DNA of 18,451 bases from positions 1 to 18,451 of the forward strand of contig JASHPV010000125.1 of assembly GCA_030037875.1 (NCBI GenBank), given 5' to 3'. The translations under genes and the position numbers were made by a program. This DNA comes from Thermoplasmata archaeon (lineage in GTDB: Archaea; Thermoplasmatota; Thermoplasmata; Lutacidiplasmatales; UBA184). Shown in pieces: positions 13,448 through 18,451 of the stretch (its first letter is position 1; each line of letters begins with the position of its first letter). The notes under the pieces were generated by a model. The model was not told where the DNA came from. It made no database searches and saw only the letters and a program-made list of their open reading frames with translations.

Positions 13448-13956
13448 CGTCTTCCACGTGGATTCTCTTTGCCCTGGTCGGCGGGGCCATTCTCGTGGCG
13501 GGCGCCGTGGCGCTCGCTCGGCGGCGTCAGCAGCAGCGGTCCGGGCGCCTGCTCCAGGCGGACCTGCCGAGTCGCCCGGGGATGCCGCTCCGCTCTCCGC
13601 GGTTCCGGCTCGCGGGACGTCCTGACGAGCTCCGGATGCTGCCGGATGGACGGTGGGTGCCCGTGGAGCTCAAGAGGCGCCGCTCGCCCCGGGAGGGGCC
13701 GCCCCGGTCACACCGGGTCCAGATCGCCGCCTATTGTCTCCTGGTAGAGGAGACGACCGGCCGGGCCCCTCCCTTCGGCCTCCTCCGGTATGGAGATGGT
13801 GGCGAGTTCCGGATCGAATGGACCCCGGACCTTCGACAGTATGTTCTCGACCTGCGCGCCGAGATGGCCGCGCCCTACGATGGTCGGGCACTCCCCAGCC
13901 GGGGCCGATGCTCCGGCTGCGCGTGGAGAGCATCGTGTGACCGATCGGCGGTCTAG
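13444..13956 (+). CDS. Cas4/RecB-like nuclease, C-terminal catalytic half with N-terminal membrane helix
   Basis: A 170-residue protein. Residues about 4-25 are a membrane helix followed by ARRRQQQR, so the remainder faces the cytoplasm. The rest is the core of a PD-(D/E)XK nuclease: GRPDEL with Asp61, VELKRR with Glu75 and Lys77, and HRVQIAAY with Gln93 and Tyr97 (the RecB QxxxY motif). RCSGCAWRASC supplies Cys156, Cys159 and Cys165, the C-terminal three cysteines of the Cas4 4Fe-4S cluster. The fourth cysteine and the conserved His lie in the preceding ORF, so a working enzyme would need both chains. The start at ATG 13444 overlaps the first half's stop. The stop overlaps the converging methyltransferase stop within CTAG (13953-13956). 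Confidence 0.75.
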   Translation: MTSSTWILFALVGGAILVAGAVALARRRQQQRSGRLLQADLPSRPGMPLRSPRFRLAGRPDELRMLPDGRWVPVELKRRRSPREGPPRSHRVQIAAYCLLVEETTGRAPPFGLLRYGDGGEFRIEWTPDLRQYVLDLRAEMAAPYDGRALPSRGRCSGCAWRASCDRSAV

Positions 13957-14729
13957 TCCCGTCGGTCCGTTCGCCGGGCCGTGTAGACCTCGCACTGGTA
14001 CGGCAGAGTGATCTCGGTACGCGCCGCCGTCTGCGGATGCGTATCGAGCAAAGTCCGCAGCGACGAATGGGCCTCGCGGTAACGAGCCCCCTCCAGGCTC
14101 GCGATGAAGCTGATCGAGGTGAATCGGTCGAGCGCCGCGTCGCGGCCCAGCCGCTGCACGAAGGAGAACGATTGCTTCTCCAGCGGGGTGAATCCGGGCG
14201 TGCGGTTCCAGGCCTCGCGCCACATGCCCGAGCGATACCTCGGCCCCCGGGCATCGTAGCGGTTCAGGATCTCCGTGGCTTGGCGAACCCAATCCACGGA
14301 TTCATCCCGTACGTTCCACAGGAGACCCACGGTGCCGTTGGGCCGTAACACCCGGTGCATCTCGTCCATCGCTCGGGACACGTCGAACCAGTGGAAGGCC
14401 TGCGCCGCCACCACTGCATCGACGGTCGCGTTCCGAAGGGGGAGCATCTCGGCGATCCCGGCCACAAGGGAAACGTCGGGCACCGCCCGGCGAAACTGCT
14501 CTCGCATCCCGGCCACCGGCTCGAGGGCCACGTACTGGCGGGTCCGCGGGGCAAGGCGCCGAGAGAGCTTCCCGGTTCCCGCGCCGAGTTCGAGCACGCG
14601 GGACTGACCTGAGATTCCCAAGGAGAGAACCAACGCCTCGATGGCCGCCGGGGGCGCCTCCGGTCTCCCCCGCTCGTACCGCTCCGCCGCCCGCTGGAAT
14701 CCAACCTGAGCCGTCGGCTCGATGGGCAC
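13953..14729 (-). CDS. Class I SAM-dependent methyltransferase
   Basis: A 258-residue protein when started at GTG 14729. Motif I VLELGAGTGKL (about 45-55) binds SAM, an acidic residue in YVALEP follows, and AEMLPLRNATVDAVVAAQAFHWFD with HRVLRPNGTVGLLW completes the Methyltransf_11/25 pattern seen in many small-molecule methyltransferases. FHWFD is typical of the UbiE-like/trans-aconitate group; the substrate is unknown. Longer frames reach 14924 but would run across the ndk promoter and start, so GTG 14729, 28 nt from the AT-rich box, is preferred. It is convergent with the Cas4-like gene, with stops overlapping in CTAG. Confidence 0.8.
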   Translation of the reverse strand: MPIEPTAQVGFQRAAERYERGRPEAPPAAIEALVLSLGISGQSRVLELGAGTGKLSRRLAPRTRQYVALEPVAGMREQFRRAVPDVSLVAGIAEMLPLRNATVDAVVAAQAFHWFDVSRAMDEMHRVLRPNGTVGLLWNVRDESVDWVRQATEILNRYDARGPRYRSGMWREAWNRTPGFTPLEKQSFSFVQRLGRDAALDRFTSISFIASLEGARYREAHSSLRTLLDTHPQTAARTEITLPYQCEVYTARRTDRRD

Positions 14730-14749
14730 GAGTCCGTTCGGCCGTAGAG

Positions 14750-14763
14750 GTATCAAACCTTTT
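14750..14763. promoter_or_regulatory. AT-rich element shared by the divergent methyltransferase and ndk genes
   Basis: GTATCAAACCTTTT is the only AT-rich stretch in the 58-bp gap. It lies about 28 nt from the minus-strand GTG at 14729 and about 31 nt from the plus-strand ATG at 14788, so it may serve as a bidirectional TATA box. Confidence 0.5.
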
Positions 14764-14787
14764 CTCGGCCGCCCACTACCCTCGACG

Positions 14788-15246
14788 ATGGCTGAAGACG
14801 CGACCGAGCGGACCCTGGTCCTCCTGAAACCGGACGCGATCAAGCGGGGCCTCGCCGGGGAGATCCTGGGCCGCATCGAACGGAAGGGTCTCTCCTTCGT
14901 GGCGGCCCGACTGCTCACGGTCACGCCCGAGCTCGCGGGGCGACACTATTTCGAGCACAAGGGGAAGCCGTTCTACGACGCGCTGGTCCGTCACATCACG
15001 AGCGGGCCGGTGCTGGCGCTGGCCATCGAGGGGCGTTCGGCGATCTCGGTGGTTCGCCTGCTCATCGGCGCGACGAATCCCCAGGTCGCGGCCCCGGGAA
15101 CCGTCCGCGGCGACTTGGCCCTCGCGATGACACCCAATCTGATCCACGCCTCCGACTCGCCGGCGTCGGCCAAGCACGAGCTCGGCCTCTTCTTCCGACC
15201 CGAGGATTACCAATCCTACACCCGAAGCGACCAGGAGTTCCTCTGA
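14788..15246 (+). CDS. ndk: Nucleoside diphosphate kinase
   Basis: A 152-residue enzyme that transfers the gamma phosphate between NTPs and NDPs through a phospho-histidine. Family motifs are intact: TLVLLKPDAIKRG, FYDALVRHITSGPVLALAIEG, GATNPQVAAPGTVRGDLAL and NLIHASDSPASAKHELGLFF, where His120 is the catalytic residue. Length is normal. In many euryarchaea ndk directly follows rpl24e; here it has its own promoter and heads the ndk-tsaC-map operon, with tsaC beginning 4 nt after its stop. Confidence 0.96.
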   Translation: MAEDATERTLVLLKPDAIKRGLAGEILGRIERKGLSFVAARLLTVTPELAGRHYFEHKGKPFYDALVRHITSGPVLALAIEGRSAISVVRLLIGATNPQVAAPGTVRGDLALAMTPNLIHASDSPASAKHELGLFFRPEDYQSYTRSDQEFL

Positions 15247-15250
15247 GCCG

Positions 15251-15817
15251 ATGGCCGACCCGTGGGCGGCGGCGGTCCGCGCCGTGCGTCGCGGCCGACC
15301 GATTTTCTACCCGACCGACACGCTCTGGGGCCTCGGCGTCCGGCCGGGGGATAGAGTGGGAATCCGGCGGCTGTACGCCCTGAAGGATCGTCCCGAGGGC
15401 ATGCCGGTCTCGGTGGCGTTCTCCTCTTACGAGGAGATGGAACGCTACGTGCAGCTAAGTCCCACGTCGCGGGCGATGGTCCGGCGCTGGTTGCCCGGAC
15501 CCTTCACCTTCCTTCTGCCCGCGAGCACCAAGGCGCGGCGCGAGTGGGTGTCCGCGGTGCTCGGAGGATCCGGGACCGTGGGTGTCCGGATTCCCGACCA
15601 CCCCGTAGCGCGCGCCCTGCTGGCCCGGACTGGACCGTTGACAACGACATCGGCCAACCGGCACGGGCATCCGCCTTGCCGTACCAGCCGGGAGGCGCGC
15701 CGAACGTTCGGCCGGGAGGTGGGGGTCTACGTGACAGGGGGAGCCCTTCCCTCCGGCCGGCCCTCGACCATTGTGGCGTTCTCGGGTCGTCGCCCCCACA
15801 TCGTTCGCCGGAGCTGA
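15251..15817 (+). CDS. tsaC: Threonylcarbamoyl-AMP synthase (YrdC/Sua5 domain)
   Basis: A 188-residue single YrdC domain that makes L-threonylcarbamoyladenylate from Thr, bicarbonate and ATP for the t6A37 tRNA modification. Visible features are FYPTDTLWGLGV near the N-terminus, LKDRP with Lys45 and Arg47 (the KxR substrate site), WLPGPFTFLLP, VGVRIPDHPVA and TTSAN at 132-136. The C-terminal Sua5 domain found in some archaeal homologues is absent, making it the short TsaC form. It is cotranscribed with ndk and map, with 4- and 6-nt gaps. Confidence 0.9.
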   Translation: MADPWAAAVRAVRRGRPIFYPTDTLWGLGVRPGDRVGIRRLYALKDRPEGMPVSVAFSSYEEMERYVQLSPTSRAMVRRWLPGPFTFLLPASTKARREWVSAVLGGSGTVGVRIPDHPVARALLARTGPLTTTSANRHGHPPCRTSREARRTFGREVGVYVTGGALPSGRPSTIVAFSGRRPHIVRRS

Positions 15818-15823
15818 CGGAGC

Positions 15824-16702
15824 GTGCCCCGCTACCCGGCTCGACTCGACGATTGGCGCCGGGCGGGCCGGATCGCGGGCCGGGCCCGAGAACTCGGACT
15901 CCGACTCGCCCGGCCCGGCACGGCTCGGCGCGAATTGGCGGAGCAGATCGAGGCCTTCATCCGGGACCAAGGGGCCGAACCCGCGTTTCCCACGAACCTC
16001 TCTCGAAACTGGGAGGCGGCGCATTACACCCCTTCCGAGACCGACACCGAGCTCCTCGTGCCCGGGGACCTCCTGAAGGTCGACGTGGGGGCGCACATCG
16101 GAGGGGCTATCGCGGATACGGCGGGGACGGTGGAGGTCGGGGAGACTCACCGACACGACCGGCTCGTGAAGGCCGTCCGCGACGCGGTCGACGCCGGGAT
16201 CCAGGCGGTCCGCCCGGGCGGTTCCGTCGACGCGGTGTCCCGCTCCATCGAGCGCGCGATCCACGCGCAGGGGTACAAGCCGGTGGTCGACCTCACGGGT
16301 CACACGATCGAATCCTATGTGCTGCACGCGGGCAAATCGATCCCGAGCGTCGGAGGGTACAGTACCGCCTCCCTTGAAGAGGGAGAGATCGTGGCCATCG
16401 AACCGTTCGTCACGAACGGAGAGGGCCACATCGAGGATGGCCCGTTCGGGAACATCGTCCGGTTCCGGGCCGACCCCGGCAACAAGGACCCGGTGCTCGC
16501 CCGCGCATTCGCCCGGTTCCGAACCTTACCGTTCACGACCCGATGGGTCGCCGACCCCGAGGAGAAAACGGCGCTCAAGCGCGCACGTCGACTCCTCCAG
16601 ACCTACCCGGTGTTCATCGAGACCGGTCGGGGATGGGTCGCCCAAGCCGAGCACACGGTACTGGTCGGCCCCGCCGGCGCGGAAGTTCTGACGGCGGCGT
16701 AG
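15824..16702 (+). CDS. map: Methionine aminopeptidase, type 2 (archaeal)
   Basis: A 292-residue enzyme that removes N-terminal Met from nascent proteins. All five metal ligands of the pita-bread fold are present: Asp87 (LKVDVGAH), Asp98 (AIADTA), His160 (LTGHTIESY), Glu193 (AIEPF) and Glu276 (QAEHTV). The archaeal/eukaryotic type 2 helical insert follows Glu193 (about 213-262). LSRNWEAAHYTP is a variant of the usual N-x-x-AAHYTP motif. The start is GTG, 6 nt after the tsaC stop. Its place with ndk, tsaC and nearby ribosomal genes fits a translation-linked operon. Confidence 0.94.
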   Translation: MPRYPARLDDWRRAGRIAGRARELGLRLARPGTARRELAEQIEAFIRDQGAEPAFPTNLSRNWEAAHYTPSETDTELLVPGDLLKVDVGAHIGGAIADTAGTVEVGETHRHDRLVKAVRDAVDAGIQAVRPGGSVDAVSRSIERAIHAQGYKPVVDLTGHTIESYVLHAGKSIPSVGGYSTASLEEGEIVAIEPFVTNGEGHIEDGPFGNIVRFRADPGNKDPVLARAFARFRTLPFTTRWVADPEEKTALKRARRLLQTYPVFIETGRGWVAQAEHTVLVGPAGAEVLTAA

Positions 16703-16751
16703 GGGGACCGACCACCGCCCGCCCGGATCGTTCGGGACCGTCGTTCCCCTC

Positions 16752-17468
16752 TCAGGCCGTTCGGTTTCGCTTCGTCATGCGAACATCCACGCCAATCCCA
16801 TTCGGGGCCACCTGGCCCCCGCCGAACGCGCTCCCGGCGGCCATCTGCTCGAATTGCTCCGTCGAGTACGCGCGGCGCCGGAGCCCACGCAGGATCCTCC
16901 GCGTCATGAAGGACCCGAACCAGCCGAGCTGCATGGCGTCCACCTCCTCGCGGATGCCCGCATCGGAGGCGTCCCTCCTCATGTCCTGGATGAGGGCGGT
17001 GCCGCCGGGGCGAAGGACTCGGTACATTTCGTCGATGGCCGGCCCGGGCCGCCTGAAGTTCTTGAACGCCGCCTGACACACGACGAAGTCGAAGGACCCG
17101 TCCGGGAAGCTCATGCGCGCCGCGTCGCCCAGCTGAAAGTCGACGGACACTCCCGCCTCACGGGCGTTGTCGCGCGCGATCTCCACGAAGGTGTGGCTGA
17201 TATCCAGCCCCGTCACGTAAAACCGGCCGAGCCGGGCCATTTCGATCGCGAAGTACCCGGGACCGGGAGCCACCTCGAGAATGCGGGCGCCGTCGGGCAG
17301 TCCGGCGGTCAGTTGGACCGCCTGCTTTCGCCACTCCCCTATCTGTCTTCCCGAACGACGCAGCTTCGCGTACCGACGCGCGACGATACCCTCCATCGGG
17401 AGCCCTTTGTACGCTTTCGGCCGCGCGACGGTCGTTTCCACCGGGTCCGCCCCCTCCTCCCTCTGCAT
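16752..17468 (-). CDS. Class I SAM-dependent methyltransferase
   Basis: A 238-residue protein from ATG 17468. Motif I ILEVAPGPGYF (about 63-73), GLDIS, GDAARMSFPDGSFDFVVCQAAFKNF and YRVLRPGGTALIQDM define a Methyltransf_11/25-type fold; the substrate is unknown. FKNFRRP in place of the more common aromatic His motif is a variant. ATG 17468 is only about 18 nt from the AT-rich element TTTAGAG (about 17482-17488). GTG 17441, preceded by GGGAGGAGGGGG, is therefore a credible alternative start. It lies downstream of the MetE gene on the same strand with 90 bp between, and is convergent with map. Confidence 0.8.
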   Translation of the reverse strand: MQREEGADPVETTVARPKAYKGLPMEGIVARRYAKLRRSGRQIGEWRKQAVQLTAGLPDGARILEVAPGPGYFAIEMARLGRFYVTGLDISHTFVEIARDNAREAGVSVDFQLGDAARMSFPDGSFDFVVCQAAFKNFRRPGPAIDEMYRVLRPGGTALIQDMRRDASDAGIREEVDAMQLGWFGSFMTRRILRGLRRRAYSTEQFEQMAAGSAFGGGQVAPNGIGVDVRMTKRNRTA

Positions 17469-17558
17469 CGTTCGAGCAGCCTCTAAACGTGGCGCACGTG
17501 CAGTGAACACTCCGGAGGAGTGGCCACGAGACGTGGTCCCCGGTTCCAACGGGGGCTT

Positions 17559-18451
17559 TCAACCGGCCCGGCCGGCGACCTCGGCTCGGGCGAGGGCCGC
17601 CCCCCGGTCCATGTTCTGGAGCTTCGCGTACGCGATGTCGAGCCGACGGGTCCGTAGACCGCAGTCCGGGTTGACCCAGATCCGCCCCGGGTCCCCGAGG
17701 ATCTTCACGGCCCGGAGGATCCGGTCCCTCACCCGCTCCGGCGTTTCGACCTCGTCGCGATGGGGGTCGAGCACGCCCAGGCCGATCTGACGGGTGTCGC
17801 CGTACTCGTTGAACAGCTTCAGGATCTCGTAGCCGTCCCGCCCATCGGTGTCGCGATTGGCGAACTCCCAGGCCCATTGCTTCACCCGTTTCGCCTCGAG
17901 CAGCGCGGGGAAGAGGGGCCGGTAGTCCGAGAAGCAGATGTGCATCGAGAACTCCGCGTCGAGCCCCTCCGTCGCGGCGTTGAACCCCTCGGCCACGATC
18001 GCGGCCTCTTGGGGGTGGGTCCCCGCCGCGGGCTCATCGACCTGGATGACCCGGCAGCCCTTCTCGATCAGGGCGGCCAGGGTCGGGCGGATCGCCTGCT
18101 TCGCGATCTCGACCACGAACTCTCGCTGGGCCTCCCGGCGAACCTCCGGGCCCTTCCATCCTTCGTGCCGACGGAGATAGTACTCGTTGTACGACCAGTC
18201 CGCGAGGGTGTACGGTCCCGTGATCGGGAGCTTCGGGGTCGCTTTCGCATGGTCGCGAACAAACTCGAACTCATCGACGTGGTAGGGGTGGTCGAGCCGG
18301 ACCTCGCCCGTCCCGGCGGCCTTGAGGTAGTACTTGTTGTCGAACGACCGGACGTGCCCCAGGAATTGGAAGCCGCGCATCTGGCGGACCGGGTACTCGT
18401 ACATCTCGATCCGGCGCGCCTCGCCGTCGTAGACCCGGTCGAGTCCGCACG
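17559..18451 (-). CDS. metE: MetE-type cobalamin-independent methionine synthase, C-terminal catalytic part (cut by window edge)
   Basis: The frame is open from the right edge (CGLDRVYDGEARRIE precedes the ATG at 18404), so the true start lies outside the window. The visible 296 residues belong to the catalytic TIM-barrel domain. SFDNKYYLKA, ITGPYTLADWSYNEYY, the zinc-ligand pair in SMHICFSDY, IQVDEPA, and VNPDCGLRTR with the last zinc Cys are conserved in MetE, which methylates homocysteine to methionine. Archaea commonly have only this core domain, whose methyl donor may not be a folate; the N-terminus would decide. A 5-bp GC hairpin (17538-17554) lies just downstream. Confidence 0.88.
   Translation of the reverse strand, partial: CGLDRVYDGEARRIEMYEYPVRQMRGFQFLGHVRSFDNKYYLKAAGTGEVRLDHPYHVDEFEFVRDHAKATPKLPITGPYTLADWSYNEYYLRRHEGWKGPEVRREAQREFVVEIAKQAIRPTLAALIEKGCRVIQVDEPAAGTHPQEAAIVAEGFNAATEGLDAEFSMHICFSDYRPLFPALLEAKRVKQWAWEFANRDTDGRDGYEILKLFNEYGDTRQIGLGVLDPHRDEVETPERVRDRILRAVKILGDPGRIWVNPDCGLRTRRLDIAYAKLQNMDRGAALARAEVAGRAG

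Noticed and set aside
13205..13956. CRISPR-Cas locus
   Set aside because: Only Cas4-like sequences are present. No direct-repeat array, Cas1, Cas2 or effector gene is visible, so it is treated as a solo Cas4-like system.
13205..13956. Pseudogene interpretation of the split Cas4-like gene
   Set aside because: The ATGA overlap, intact motifs on both sides and matching membrane helices at the break argue for a functional two-chain protein, though a sequencing frameshift cannot be excluded.
14722..14787. N-terminally extended Ndk starting at 14722
   Set aside because: The extension would read through the promoter element, and Ndk proteins begin at the ATG at 14788.

Overview
The window is a high-GC archaeal chromosome segment. 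It carries archaeal or eukaryote-type ribosomal proteins in the archaeal order L7Ae-S28e-L24e, an archaeal 7S SRP RNA with the helix 6 GGAG loop (SRP19 site) and the helix 8 SRP54 motif, a type 2 methionine aminopeptidase, archaeal-type TyrRS and SHMT, and TATA boxes about 26 nt upstream of many start codons (leaderless genes). The Kelch/PKD surface protein with a proline-rich tail and the overall gene set suggest an uncultured high-GC Thermoplasmatota lineage. That placement is inference from style; the archaeal assignment is secure.

Layout. 1-1500: an HxlR-family regulator with a TATA box and a possible operator, a terminator hairpin, a structured gap, then the RNA 2',3'-cyclic phosphodiesterase ThpR in visibly lower-GC DNA. 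1528-4017: SHMT (minus) and a hotdog thioesterase (plus) diverge from one TATA region, followed by a small unknown alpha/beta protein (minus). A 27-codon glycine-rich leader ORF with the best Shine-Dalgarno site in the window lies ahead of SHMT. 4020-6233: a large secreted, membrane-anchored Kelch/PKD protein. 6310-6622: SRP RNA on the minus strand, with its own TATA box and terminator. 6704-8842: a coiled-coil protein with a C-terminal KaiC/RAD55-like ATPase domain. 8905-10582: a HExxH metallopeptidase-like protein and TyrRS, diverging from a single TATA box.

10600-16702: the translation cluster. L7Ae-S28e-L24e are followed by a three-gene coupled block: a polytopic membrane protein, then the N-terminal and C-terminal halves of a Cas4/RecB-like nuclease as separate overlapping ORFs, each half with one transmembrane helix. 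After a converging methyltransferase comes Ndk-TsaC-MetAP. L24e and Ndk are normally close together in euryarchaeal genomes, so the block looks like an insertion or rearrangement inside the ribosomal cluster. 16752-18451: a second SAM methyltransferase and the C-terminal part of a MetE-type methionine synthase that runs off the right edge.

The most unusual element is the split, membrane-tethered Cas4-like nuclease (13205-13956). Its catalytic residues and four Fe-S cysteines are all present but shared between two polypeptides. No CRISPR array or other cas gene is visible. Other points of note are shared bidirectional TATA boxes between divergent leaderless genes, the glycine-rich leader ORF before glyA, a 16-nt perfect palindrome ahead of the ribosomal promoter, and repeated tryptophan motifs in the coiled-coil ATPase.
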